64,000 bases of DNA from an uncultured Selenomonadaceae bacterium (GCA_905233135.1 CAJOCQ010000008.1:1-64000); one strand, 5' to 3'. Shown: positions 1-6,603, numbered from the stretch's first letter. Notes: a model not told the origin generated them from the sequence alone. Numbers and translations are program-made.

Positions 1-16
1 CTGCTCATCGGTTAAA

Positions 17-574
17 TCAGTCGGATATGCTTTTCTGTTTAAGGTATCTTTTTTCATAGCCATAGTTTAACTTTTTTCCTTTGTGAATACAACCTCTGAG
101 AATTTCTTCAGCTTCTTCTTTGCTGATTTCAACACGTTCCGTGAAGCAAACATCTTTGTAAACGCTGCGTCCGAGCGTGCAGTTGACTTTGCGGCTTTTT
201 ACTACGTCTTTTTTGGTGTAGAATCTGCCGCCGATAATTTCTACTTTTTTTTGCGCTTTTTCGTAGTTTTCAGCAACTTCATCAATTTCTTCGTCAGTGA
301 TTTGTACGTATCCGATGATTTTGTTGTATTCATCAAGGATTGTTGCGTCGTAGGGGTTTTCGCCGTTGTATGTAAGAATGTAGCGGTATTCGCCGTTTTC
401 GGTTTTGTGAATCTCGATAATCCCGTATTCGCCGTCTTTTGTGCTAACTTCGCTGTAGTTTGCGGGGGCGATTTGCTGTACCGCTTTTTCAACGTCTTCA
501 ACCGTTTTTACGTTAATTGCTGTAACTCCTAACGTTCCTTTTACCGTTATCTCGTGGCTCTTGAACTTTTTCAT
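17..574 (-). CDS. Hypothetical protein, element-encoded
   Basis: A 185-residue protein I do not recognise. It is charged, with many Lys and Glu, and has no signal peptide or membrane segment. The ATG at 574 is chosen because the reverse strand carries a GGAGAAGG-type ribosome site 6-7 bases upstream; the longer reading to 637 runs back into the promoter. It is transcribed leftward, divergently from the XRE regulator at 751, with a consensus promoter (TTGACA, 17 bp, TAGTAT) at 628-656. The regulator next door probably controls it. Its place beside phage-type regulators suggests an accessory gene of the integrative element. Confidence 0.7.
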   Translation of the reverse strand: MKKFKSHEITVKGTLGVTAINVKTVEDVEKAVQQIAPANYSEVSTKDGEYGIIEIHKTENGEYRYILTYNGENPYDATILDEYNKIIGYVQITDEEIDEVAENYEKAQKKVEIIGGRFYTKKDVVKSRKVNCTLGRSVYKDVCFTERVEISKEEAEEILRGCIHKGKKLNYGYEKRYLKQKSISD

Positions 575-627
575 TTTTACCTTCTCCTTTTTTTGTTTTT
601 TATAAAATGTTGTTTGTTTATGGTGTA

Positions 628-724
628 ATACTATCAAAAAATATTTTATTTGTCAAGTGTTTTTTAAAATATTTTTTGATAAAATAAAAAATTTTTTGAC
701 TTTTAACGAAATATTTGTTATTAT
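628..724. promoter_or_regulatory. Divergent promoters with a perfect 16-bp inverted repeat
   Basis: The leftward promoter has -35 TTGACA (651-656, reverse strand) and -10 TAGTAT (628-633), spaced 17 bp. The rightward promoter has TTGACT (696-701) and TATTAT (719-724), also 17 bp apart. A perfect inverted repeat, ATCAAAAAATATTTTA at 633-648 and its complement at 665-680, is separated by 16 bp. Its left arm fills the -10/-35 spacer of the leftward promoter, so a bound regulator would block it. The XRE protein encoded at 751 is the natural candidate. Confidence 0.65.
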
Positions 725-750
725 TAACACAAAAATAAGGAGTGGTAAAA

Positions 751-1068
751 ATGACAGTAACGGAGGCTTTAAAGAGGTTCAGAAGCGACTTCAAACTTAC
801 CCAAAAAAGCGTTGCACAAGCTTTAGAAATTTCGCCGCAACTTTATAGTTTTTACGAATCAAAGGGCGAATTGTCCAGCAAGGTACTCTTAGAAATTGCC
901 GATACTTACAACGTGTCAACAGATTATTTACTTGGTCGGAGTGATAATCCCGAAATCAAGCCGCCTGCTGTATCTGAAGAGGATATAAGAAATTTAGCGG
1001 CTACCTTCAGCGCAGCAGCGCAAGCCCTTCAGCGAATCCTTGAAAAACAAACAGGCGGCGCGGCTTAA
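751..1068 (+). CDS. XRE-family transcriptional regulator
   Basis: A 105-residue DNA-binding protein with an HTH_3/Cro-C1 domain at about residues 5-60 (TQKSVAQALEIS, then the recognition-helix region, ending in the usual STDYLLGR). The C-terminal 45 residues form a short Ala/Gln-rich helix, probably for dimerisation. The ATG at 751 sits 8 bases after an AAGGAG site; a GTG at 742 overlaps that site and is unlikely. It is transcribed away from the hypothetical gene at 17-574 and probably binds the 16-bp inverted repeat between them. A terminator follows directly. Confidence 0.85.
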   Translation: MTVTEALKRFRSDFKLTQKSVAQALEISPQLYSFYESKGELSSKVLLEIADTYNVSTDYLLGRSDNPEIKPPAVSEEDIRNLAATFSAAAQALQRILEKQTGGAA

Positions 1069-1078
1069 AAACTTTCAA

Positions 1079-1102
1079 TCCCTGCTACAGCGGGGATTTT
1101 TT
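1079..1102 (+). terminator. Rho-independent terminator
   Basis: Stem TCCCTGC/GCGGGGA with loop TACA (one T-G wobble), followed by a run of six T. It lies 11 bases after the XRE stop codon. Confidence 0.75.
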
Positions 1103-1193
1103 ATTTCAACAACTTCAAAACTGCCAGAAAAACAAGCCGCTGAGACGCCCTGTAACCCCCTTTTAAAACTGTTTGTGAGTATTTATATTCAGT

Positions 1194-1230
1194 AAAAAAT
1201 ACCCCTTATAACGCCATTTTAGGGGGTTAT
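1194..1230 (-). terminator. Putative terminator for the antirepressor operon
   Basis: Read leftward, a five-bp ACCCC/GGGGT stem with a long loop is followed by a run of T. It sits downstream of the leftward gene ending at 1283 and faces the rightward terminator. The loop is long, so this call is moderate. Confidence 0.4.
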
Positions 1231-1282
1231 TTATGGGGATAGGGGGGATATTGTTTCGCTTGGTACACTTCCTAATTTCGCC

Positions 1283-1975
1283 TCAATAAAGCAGGGGCAG
1301 AGTAGGCTCAATATATTTTGCAAAATGATTGATTTCAAGAATAACTTCACTTTCAACGCTTGCAAAATCCCTGTCAAGTTGCATACCCCTTAAGAGTATA
1401 TTGCCCATAAGATTTTCCGCCTGCTGACAAATTAAAAGTTGCTTAGGCGTGGCAACAGGTCTGCCGCCGTTTACAATGCCCGCACATTGATTAGCCAAAA
1501 TTGTAAATTTGCTGTACAGCTTTTCTTTAGGTCTGGTGTCGCCTTGATTGCGGGCGTAATAAATAAAAAGCTGAACAATGGAAGTAAAACTTTTGCGCGT
1601 ACTGATATTTTCTTGACGAACGGAAGGCAAGGCGGGCGCGGCATTTTTAACACTGTAACTTCCAGTTTGACGAATTTGCGGAACAACATCACAAGCAAGC
1701 CATTTTTGAAAACCTTCGGCGTTGGGACTGTCTGCCCGCATTGCCAAAAAATAAAACACGCTTTCAGGAACATAATGCTTAGCGTTGAATTTTTTCGTAT
1801 AGCCTGCTTTTTTCAAAAGGCGGTTAATTGCTCTGGAGCGAATATCGCCGTCAGCTTTTATAAAACCTAAGCCGCGTGCAACATCGCCTAAATTAAGAAA
1901 AACAGTATCATTTGAAATATAGCCGTGCATTTCGCCGAATTGCTTATTTTTTAAAACCTGCAAAGAATTTTGCAT
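1283..1975 (-). CDS. BRO-N domain phage antirepressor
   Basis: A 230-residue protein. Residues 1-105 match the BRO-N/prophage antirepressor pattern: an NLGDVARGLGF-like stretch, then FQKWLACDVVPQIRQTGSY, which is the usual end of that domain. The C-terminal half (about 125-230) is helical and not assigned; in this family it carries variable effector domains. Antirepressors counteract phage repressors during induction. The ATG at 1975 follows an AAGGAG site by 8 bases. That site overlaps the stop of the upstream DUF3102 gene, so the two are translationally linked. Confidence 0.8.
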   Translation of the reverse strand: MQNSLQVLKNKQFGEMHGYISNDTVFLNLGDVARGLGFIKADGDIRSRAINRLLKKAGYTKKFNAKHYVPESVFYFLAMRADSPNAEGFQKWLACDVVPQIRQTGSYSVKNAAPALPSVRQENISTRKSFTSIVQLFIYYARNQGDTRPKEKLYSKFTILANQCAGIVNGGRPVATPKQLLICQQAENLMGNILLRGMQLDRDFASVESEVILEINHFAKYIEPTLPLLY

Positions 1976-1980
1976 AAAAA

Positions 1981-2853
1981 TCACTCCTTGTAAAAAGAAT
2001 CAGTAAAATCAAGAAATGCGGCGCACATTTTCCCAAATTCTTCAGGGTGTTCGCGCTTAAAATCCTGAATACCCGCGTTTGAAGGCGATTTAATAACATA
2101 TTCAATCAGGGTAGCAATAGTACTGAGGTTTTGAAAAACTTCCATACGCTGTACCATTTCAGATTGCTCCGCTTGCAACCGCGCTAATTCCTTTTTTGTA
2201 GCGTCATAATCAGCGGGCGTTACAACCTCAACCGTTTTGTTTTGCAATTCTTTCTGCAGAGCGTCAATCTTATTTTGAAGTTGCACGCGGGCTTTTTTAA
2301 GTTGCTGATAATCTGCAGGTTCAATCGTTATCGGCTTTTGATTTTCAAGCTTTTTCTGCAGAATATCCCTTTCAACGTGGTATTTGTTGACAAGTTTGTC
2401 TGCGGCGTCAAATTTAGCTTGAAGTCTGCCGTTATCGGCGAACAGGTTTTCAACTTTTTCTTTTTCCTTTTTGTAATCAGCCTTATATTTAGAGACTTCC
2501 TCGCGCAGAGTTTTAACCGTCATATCTTCAACCGCTTTACCTTCGGCTTTTTTCTGCTCGATAAACTTTTCAGTTTCGCCCGCAGGTAAAGCAAGCATTT
2601 CAAACATTTGCGAAGAATTGAAATTTGCCGACGTCGTCAAATTTGAAAATCTGTCTGCAACTTTCATAAATCTTGCCGCTGTATAAACGGTCATTCCAAA
2701 ATTATTGTCTAACCAATTTAACCATTCGCCGTGCGGCACTTCATTTTTCGCCGCCGTTAATTCTTTGCCGATTTCAATAATATTCTGCGCGGTCTGATTC
2801 AGATAAAACTTAATCTTGACAACGCGCTGATTCAGCGTCACAAGTTCGCCCAA
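1981..2853 (-). CDS. DUF3102 domain protein with long coiled coil
   Basis: A 290-residue protein. The N-terminal 90 residues match DUF3102 (helical, with GKELTAAKNEVPHGEW and a W-rich stretch), found in mobile elements of Bacillota. Residues about 110-230 are a Lys/Glu/Gln-rich coiled coil. The start is set to TTG at 2853: an AGGAAG site lies 8 bases upstream, while the GTG at 2862 overlaps that site. It heads a two-gene leftward unit with the antirepressor. The operator-like repeats at 2884-3108 lie just upstream, so it is probably under lysogenic-type control. Function unknown. Confidence 0.75.
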   Translation of the reverse strand: MGELVTLNQRVVKIKFYLNQTAQNIIEIGKELTAAKNEVPHGEWLNWLDNNFGMTVYTAARFMKVADRFSNLTTSANFNSSQMFEMLALPAGETEKFIEQKKAEGKAVEDMTVKTLREEVSKYKADYKKEKEKVENLFADNGRLQAKFDAADKLVNKYHVERDILQKKLENQKPITIEPADYQQLKKARVQLQNKIDALQKELQNKTVEVVTPADYDATKKELARLQAEQSEMVQRMEVFQNLSTIATLIEYVIKSPSNAGIQDFKREHPEEFGKMCAAFLDFTDSFYKE

Positions 2854-2883
2854 AAAAATCACTTCCTAAGCCTTCAAAATTCA

Positions 2884-2917
2884 TCAATGCCCACTGCCGG
2901 GAAACAATGAGCATTGT
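2884..2917. promoter_or_regulatory. Operator-like tandem palindromes, copy A
   Basis: Two 14-bp sites with the pattern nCAATGnnCAnTGn: TCAATGCCCACTGC at 2884-2897 and ACAATGAGCATTGT at 2904-2917. Their starts are 20 bp apart, about two helical turns, as expected for cooperative dimers on one DNA face. They lie just upstream of the DUF3102 gene and form part of a 45-bp segment repeated at 3070-3115. Confidence 0.55.
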
Positions 2918-2939
2918 CAACCTTGAAAGGAGAGCATTT

Positions 2940-3041
2940 ATGAAAAACAACATTTATAAAAAGCCGCAGGCTCTTCGCCTGTCGGCAGAAAGTTGGCAAG
3001 TGCTTAGGTTATCTCCGGCTAACCAAAGCACATTGCCGTAG
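2940..3041 (+). CDS. Small ORF between the operator repeats
   Basis: A 33-codon rightward reading frame starting with ATG 7 bases after a GAAAGGAG ribosome site and ending in TAG. The product is basic (MKNNIYKK at the start) and resembles nothing I know. An in-frame ATG at 2907 would add 11 residues but lies inside operator A. It lies between the two operator pairs and runs against its leftward neighbours. The good ribosome site is the main support; it may be a short regulatory peptide or a decayed gene. Confidence 0.3.
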   Translation: MKNNIYKKPQALRLSAESWQVLRLSPANQSTLP

Positions 3042-3073
3042 GAGGAATACAAAGAACCTTTTGTCAAGGTTCA

Positions 3074-3108
3074 TCAATGTACACTGCTCGTCAAACAATG
3101 TACATTGT
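3074..3108. promoter_or_regulatory. Operator-like tandem palindromes, copy B
   Basis: TCAATGTACACTGC at 3074-3087 and the perfect palindrome ACAATGTACATTGT at 3095-3108, starts 21 bp apart. Together with copy A this makes four related sites in a 225-bp stretch. The surrounding 46 bp (3070-3115) are nearly the same as 2880-2924, with one single-base indel. Confidence 0.55.
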
Positions 3109-3275
3109 CAACCTTAATTTTTTTTAGAGTACCTATGAAATAGTTTCAGTTATCAGTAACAACCTACAGCTGAACTTACGCGGCAACCGCTCCGCGTGAA
3201 CCTGCCGAATTTTTCTGGGAGAAATTATTTTCAAGGCTCATAGAAACCGCCGCAAGAGCGATACAGCAGTTTCTA

Positions 3276-3512
3276 TCAACCTTGCAACCTTTCTGCAACA
3301 GCCAAAATATCAGCAAGCGTGCAACCCGTGTACTCCATAAAAAGCTTAGGGCTGATATGGTAAGTAAAGACAGGGCGCGGCTTATTAGGATTGGTAGAAA
3401 CCGCCACGCCGAAAGGCAACCTGCCATACTGCAAGCCGCAACGTACAAATTGCTCTGATTTGCCCAATATCGCCGCCGCTACTTTTACTGGCACTTTCTT
3501 TATTTCTGTCAT
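3276..3512 (-). CDS. Small helix-turn-helix DNA-binding protein
   Basis: A 78-residue protein with VKVAAAILGKSEQFVRCGLQ, a MerR/excisionase-like helix-turn-helix, followed by a stretch reading like a beta wing. Proteins of this size and pattern are common in phage and ICE control regions of Bacillota. The ATG at 3512 lies 13 bases after the stop of the upstream XRE gene; the longer reading to 3554 would overlap that gene. It is the second gene of the leftward unit starting at 3732. A role as an early-region or excision regulator is inferred from context only. Confidence 0.65.
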   Translation of the reverse strand: MTEIKKVPVKVAAAILGKSEQFVRCGLQYGRLPFGVAVSTNPNKPRPVFTYHISPKLFMEYTGCTLADILAVAERLQG

Positions 3513-3525
3513 TGCCCTTGTATCC

Positions 3526-3732
3526 TTACCCGCTTTCTTGGTTAAAAGCGTCAAAAAAAATATCCTCCATAGGAACTTTTATATCATCTTCTAAACGTTT
3601 TAATAAATGTGGTAATGGAGTAGCGGTGCCATTTTCCCAACAAGACCAAAGCTGTTGCGATACTCCATACTTATTTGCCATTTCGGCTTGGGTTCTTTTT
3701 CCTCTAAAATCAATTAGTATTTGGCGTTTCAA
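3526..3732 (-). CDS. XRE-family regulator (small, Cro-like)
   Basis: A 68-residue protein consisting almost wholly of an HTH_3 domain (GKRTQAEMANKYGVSQQLWS, then WENGTATP). The start is TTG at 3732, six bases after an AGAGGTG ribosome site; a longer frame to 3792 would run over the promoter. It is divergent from the XRE gene at 3866, which is the classic CI/Cro-type arrangement. Its own promoter (TTGACA, 17 bp, TAAAAT) overlaps TACCA half-sites that could bind either regulator. Confidence 0.75.
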   Translation of the reverse strand: MKRQILIDFRGKRTQAEMANKYGVSQQLWSCWENGTATPLPHLLKRLEDDIKVPMEDIFFDAFNQESG

Positions 3733-3747
3733 ACACGACACCTCTTT

Positions 3748-3844
3748 TACCAAATTTAATGGTATTTTACTTATTTTATTGGTATTTGTCAAGAAAAATT
3801 ACTTGATTTTTTTACTTTATCTTTACTAATATTTTTAGTATAAT
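3748..3844. promoter_or_regulatory. Divergent regulator promoters and TACCA operator half-sites
   Basis: The leftward promoter reads TTGACA (3787-3792, reverse) and TAAAAT (3764-3769), spaced 17 bp. The rightward gene has -10 TATAAT at 3839-3844 with a weak -35 near 3816. TACCA and TGGTA form a perfect inverted repeat at 3748-3764, and a third half-site (TTGGTA) lies 20 bp away at 3779-3784 inside the leftward promoter spacer. This spacing suits a lysogeny-style genetic switch. Confidence 0.55.
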
Positions 3845-3865
3845 AAAAAATAAAAGGAAGTGATT

Positions 3866-4195
3866 ATGATGTTTGCAAAGAGATTAAAAGTATTACGTGC
3901 TGAAAGAGATATAACACAAGCCGAGTTTGCAAAAATAATAGGAGTTGCCCAACAAACAGTAGGGAGCTGGGAAAAAGGCAAATCTACACCTAATTATGAA
4001 TTGCTTAATAAAATAGCGGATTATTTTAATGTTTCAGCAGATTATTTGCTCGGTCGCGAAAGTCATAATGCATCACTTTCAACCGAACAAAAAACAATAT
4101 TAAAAAGATTTTCTGCACTCACTAAAGAAGGTAAAAGCGCACTTTTAACAGTGCTTGATTCTTTATATAAAAGTCATTCAGCGGCGGCAATTTAA
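3866..4195 (+). CDS. XRE-family regulator (CI-like)
   Basis: A 109-residue repressor-type protein: HTH_3 domain at about residues 3-60 (TQAEFAKIIGVAQQTVGSWE, ending in SADYLLGRE), then a helical tail. The ATG codons at 3866 and 3869 both follow an AGGAAG site, the second at the more usual 8-base distance. Its tail ends in LDSLYKSHSAAAI, a pattern repeated in the micro-ORF and the XRE protein downstream. It starts a rightward set of four closely packed genes (3866-5238) and probably represses the leftward unit. Confidence 0.85.
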   Translation: MMFAKRLKVLRAERDITQAEFAKIIGVAQQTVGSWEKGKSTPNYELLNKIADYFNVSADYLLGRESHNASLSTEQKTILKRFSALTKEGKSALLTVLDSLYKSHSAAAI

Positions 4196-4209
4196 AGTGA
4201 GGTGGCAGT

Positions 4210-4281
4210 ATGTCAATCGGCAAAAATGTAGTTTGGGGCGTACTTAATTCTTTGCGTATAACTCATTCTGCAACGGCTTAG
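4210..4281 (+). CDS. 23-residue micro-ORF mimicking XRE C-terminal tail
   Basis: An ATG-initiated 23-codon frame preceded by GAGGTGG, ending in TAG; the stop overlaps the TAGGAG ribosome site of the next gene. Its second half, GVLNSLRITHSATA, matches the extreme C-termini of the flanking regulators (LDSLYKSHSAAAI at 3866-4195 and LKSLCVTHSAAV at 4293-4619). It could be a remnant of a duplicated regulator that lost its DNA-binding part, or a peptide that mixes into regulator dimers. Translation is supported by ribosome site, spacing and homology, but not proven. Confidence 0.5.
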   Translation: MSIGKNVVWGVLNSLRITHSATA

Positions 4282-4292
4282 GAGACTTCCAT

Positions 4293-4619
4293 ATGATAAA
4301 TAAAAGAATACGTCAGCGTCGAGAAATGCTCGGCTTATCACAAGACGAACTTGCAAAGAAATTGGGCTATAAATCCCGTTCCTCAATAAACAAAATAGAA
4401 AAAGGGGAGAATGATATTCCACAATCAAAAATACTAGCCTTTGCCGAAGCGTTAAATACGACGCCTGAATATTTAATGGGTTGGAATGACAGGGCAAGTA
4501 TTACCAACAACGAAGAAAAAGAATTGTTGAACGGCTTTAATTCCTTGACAACCGACGGCCAAAATACGCTGATGACAATGTTAAAATCTTTGTGCGTGAC
4601 ACATTCGGCGGCGGTCTGA
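4293..4619 (+). CDS. XRE-family regulator
   Basis: A 108-residue protein with an N-terminal HTH_3 domain (LSQDELAKKLGYKSRSSINKI, then a YLMGW ending at about residue 64) and a helical tail ending in LKSLCVTHSAAV. The ATG at 4293 lies 8 bases after a TAGGAG site that overlaps the stop of the micro-ORF. It is distinct in the HTH from the gene at 3866 but alike in the tail, which suggests the tail is an interaction surface. The next gene begins one base after its stop. Confidence 0.85.
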   Translation: MINKRIRQRREMLGLSQDELAKKLGYKSRSSINKIEKGENDIPQSKILAFAEALNTTPEYLMGWNDRASITNNEEKELLNGFNSLTTDGQNTLMTMLKSLCVTHSAAV

Positions 4620-4620
4620 A

Positions 4621-5238
4621 ATGAAACTGACAGTAATAGAAAAAATCTTGATATTTGCAACCGCTTTAATGCTGATTGCTTTTTTTTACGGCGGTAAAAA
4701 TAACCCCCAATTAACTGAACAAGCAACGCCGTCCAATAAAACTGAATCAGTAAAACCGGCAAAACCTGAAATAACAGTTGCAGAGGCAAAATTGGAATTA
4801 CAAATATTGTCAAGAGGGCTTGATGTACGCTATGACAATATGACAGAGCAGACCTATTGCCAAATAAATCTTCCTGACCACGTGCTTTTTCTCGTTCCTT
4901 ACGTTGCATTGGATAAAAGCTTTGGCGCAGAATTGGGCTTGCAGATTTTCAGTATTAGTCACGAGCCTTTCTTTTTTGACACGCTGTATATAAAGTCCGC
5001 CGACAAAGTAACACAGTTTTCAACAAGTAAGTACAGAAAAAGCAGTTACAATGAATGGTTACGCGCCGATATTTATCAAAGTCTCAAAGAGGCGGTTGAC
5101 AGCGGCTATTTAAAATTCAGAGTAACAGGCAATGGCTCAATAGCAGGCGAAAGGGAATTGACTGCAAAAGAAATTGCAGATATTAAGGCTGTTTTTTCTA
5201 TCTACGATTATTTCTCAAAAGTAAAAGTTGTAAACTAA
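4621..5238 (+). CDS. Membrane-anchored hypothetical protein
   Basis: A 205-residue protein with one N-terminal membrane segment (about residues 8-25) and a soluble remainder, probably outside the membrane, after a Pro/Thr/Lys-rich linker. I do not recognise the soluble domain. It begins one base after the stop of the XRE gene at 4293-4619, so it is co-translated with it. A terminator follows at 5244. In this position it may be a superinfection-exclusion or maintenance gene of the element, but that is a guess from context. Confidence 0.7.
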   Translation: MKLTVIEKILIFATALMLIAFFYGGKNNPQLTEQATPSNKTESVKPAKPEITVAEAKLELQILSRGLDVRYDNMTEQTYCQINLPDHVLFLVPYVALDKSFGAELGLQIFSISHEPFFFDTLYIKSADKVTQFSTSKYRKSSYNEWLRADIYQSLKEAVDSGYLKFRVTGNGSIAGERELTAKEIADIKAVFSIYDYFSKVKVVN

Positions 5239-5243
5239 AAAAG

Positions 5244-5269
5244 CCCTTCATTTCTGAAGGGTATTTTTG
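5244..5269 (+). terminator. Rho-independent terminator
   Basis: Perfect 7-bp stem CCCTTCA/TGAAGGG with a TTTC loop, then a T-rich stretch. It lies directly before the ribosome site of the integrase gene and separates it from the regulator operon. Confidence 0.8.
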
Positions 5270-5280
5270 TAGGAGGAAAA

Positions 5281-6288
5281 ATGAAATTACCCAATGGTTA
5301 CGGCTCGGTAGTAAATCTAGGCAAAAGGCGGCGAAAACCATACGCGGCAAGAATAACTGTCGGCTGGACAGAGGACGGCAAGCAAAAGAAAAAATATCTG
5401 GGCTACTACAAGACGCGGCAGGAGGCAATGAAAGCACTTGCAGATTATAATGAAAATCCATTTGACTTGGCGACGCGGGAAGTAACTTTCGCCGAATTGT
5501 ACGAAAAATGGTTGACGCTAAAAGAGCGTGGCAAGCAAGTAACAGTGTCAAACGCCGCCGCTTTTAAAAACCTTTCTGCACTTCACAATATGCCCTTTGT
5601 TGACATTCGCAAGCGTCATATTCAAGGCGTTATTGATTCATCAGAATTAAGCTACAGTTCAAAGCAACGAATGAAAGTACTCTGTAACCAACTTTTTAAG
5701 TACGCTATAGACAACGAAATAGTAACAACGAATTTTGCCGCGTTGGTAGAAATGCCGCCGAATAAGCAGAGTGAAATACACAAACCCTTCACTCCTGCCG
5801 AACTTGAAACACTTTGGCAAAATACCGCTGATACTGGAGTGAAAATAGCGTTAATCCTGTGCTATACAGGATTGCGCCCGACAGAATTACTCGAAATTAA
5901 AACAGCAAATGTACACCTAGCCGAAAGGTATATGCAGGGAGGTATTAAAACTTCAGCGGGCAAAAACAGGATAATCCCAATAGCAAAAAAAATACTGCCC
6001 TTTATTTCGGAGCTGTACAACCCGCAAAGTGAAACGCTCGAAATAAAAGACAGTCAAAAGATTATAAAAACATATCGGCAGTTGAAAAAACTATTCGAGC
6101 AAAACGAATTGCTGAAAAATCATTTACCGCACGACGGCAGACACACCTGCGCAACATTAATGGACGACGCAGAAATATCGCTTAAAATACGCCAGCTGAT
6201 TCTCGGTCATTCCGCGCAGGATATAACAAGCCGCGTTTATACCCATAAAACAATACAACAGCTGATTGACGCTATAGATAAAATATAG
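5281..6288 (+). CDS. int: Tyrosine recombinase (phage/ICE integrase)
   Basis: A 335-residue site-specific recombinase. The N-terminus (about 1-60) is an arm-type DNA-binding region with a basic KRRRKP stretch, residues 65-160 form the SAM-like core-binding domain, and the rest is the catalytic domain. The catalytic set is complete: R199 (TGLRP), K223, H284 and R287 (HDGRH), H310 (LGH) and Y320. The ATG follows an AGGAGG site. It marks the right edge of the element. The attachment site should lie within a few hundred bases downstream, before thrS; no tRNA gene is there. Confidence 0.95.
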   Translation: MKLPNGYGSVVNLGKRRRKPYAARITVGWTEDGKQKKKYLGYYKTRQEAMKALADYNENPFDLATREVTFAELYEKWLTLKERGKQVTVSNAAAFKNLSALHNMPFVDIRKRHIQGVIDSSELSYSSKQRMKVLCNQLFKYAIDNEIVTTNFAALVEMPPNKQSEIHKPFTPAELETLWQNTADTGVKIALILCYTGLRPTELLEIKTANVHLAERYMQGGIKTSAGKNRIIPIAKKILPFISELYNPQSETLEIKDSQKIIKTYRQLKKLFEQNELLKNHLPHDGRHTCATLMDDAEISLKIRQLILGHSAQDITSRVYTHKTIQQLIDAIDKI

Positions 6289-6306
6289 GCTATTTGTAGT
6301 CTACCT

Positions 6307-6337
6307 ACAGCAATTCTGCAGAGTTTACAGCAATTCT
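6307..6337. repeat. Short direct repeat next to the integrase
   Basis: ACAGCAATTCT occurs at 6307-6317 and 6327-6337, exactly 20 bp apart and about 20 bp after the integrase stop. It may be arm-type recombinase sites or part of an attachment site. The partner copy at the left end of the element is outside this window. The 315-base stretch 6289-6603 otherwise holds the small peptide gene and the thrS promoter. Confidence 0.35.
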
Positions 6338-6395
6338 TTTGAGTTAATTAGCATTTCCCCGCGTTCAAGAAAATGTTTTATAGCGGCAGTCGTTA

Positions 6396-6458
6396 TCATA
6401 GGTAATTCCCGATAACGGAAGTAACTACACCTAATCCAAACGCAATTAAAATACCCAT
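6396..6458 (-). CDS. Small hydrophobic peptide, type I toxin-like
   Basis: A 20-residue leftward peptide, MGILIAFGLGVVTSVIGNYL, hydrophobic through most of its length and able to span a membrane. It has the strongest possible ribosome site (AGGAGGTG) 8 bases before the ATG. The ribosome site is paired with an upstream CTCCTCGC arm in the transcript (6470-6502), a common trait of type I toxin mRNAs. It is convergent with the integrase. No antisense RNA promoter was identified with certainty, and I do not recognise the sequence as a named family. Confidence 0.45.
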   Translation of the reverse strand: MGILIAFGLGVVTSVIGNYL

Positions 6459-6466
6459 AACGCATT

Positions 6467-6502
6467 CACCTCCTCTCGCCGGAACTTGCCGACTGCGAGG
6501 AG
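6467..6502 (-). promoter_or_regulatory. Hairpin sequestering the small-peptide ribosome site
   Basis: On the leftward strand, CTCCTCGC pairs with GCGAGAGGAG (two-base bulge), enclosing a loop of about 15 bases. The second arm contains the AGGAGG ribosome site, so folding would hide it from ribosomes. Confidence 0.45.
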
Positions 6503-6550
6503 CGGTAGCAAAAGTATTCTAGCACAAAAAATTTTCGCTTGCAAAAATAT

Positions 6551-6578
6551 TTCACAAGTAAAAAAAACGTGTTATAAT
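6551..6578 (+). promoter_or_regulatory. thrS promoter
   Basis: -35 TTCACA (6551-6556), 16-bp spacer, -10 TATAAT (6573-6578). The predicted leader is only about 20 bases and carries an AAGGAGG site; there is no room for a T-box. Confidence 0.65.
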
Positions 6579-6603
6579 ACGCCTTTGAAGGAGGCTTTTT
6601 ATT

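Noticed and set aside
2242..2589. Rightward ORF opposite the DUF3102 gene
   Set aside because: Phe/Leu-rich antisense reading of a Lys/Glu coiled coil; no ribosome site or promoter.
3176..3448. A 90-residue leftward ORF
   Set aside because: It overlaps the better supported HTH gene at 3276-3512 in another frame and has no ribosome site. A 21-codon remnant (ATG at 3238) also lacks support.
4367..4909. A 180-residue leftward ORF across the XRE gene and its neighbour
   Set aside because: It overlaps two well supported rightward genes and has no ribosome site; hydrophobicity is an artefact of the antisense frame.
6289..6603. T-box riboswitch ahead of thrS
   Set aside because: The promoter lies about 26 bases before the start codon, leaving no room, and no AGGGTGGNACCGCG-type T-box sequence is present. 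The ilvE and leuA leaders were checked with the same result.
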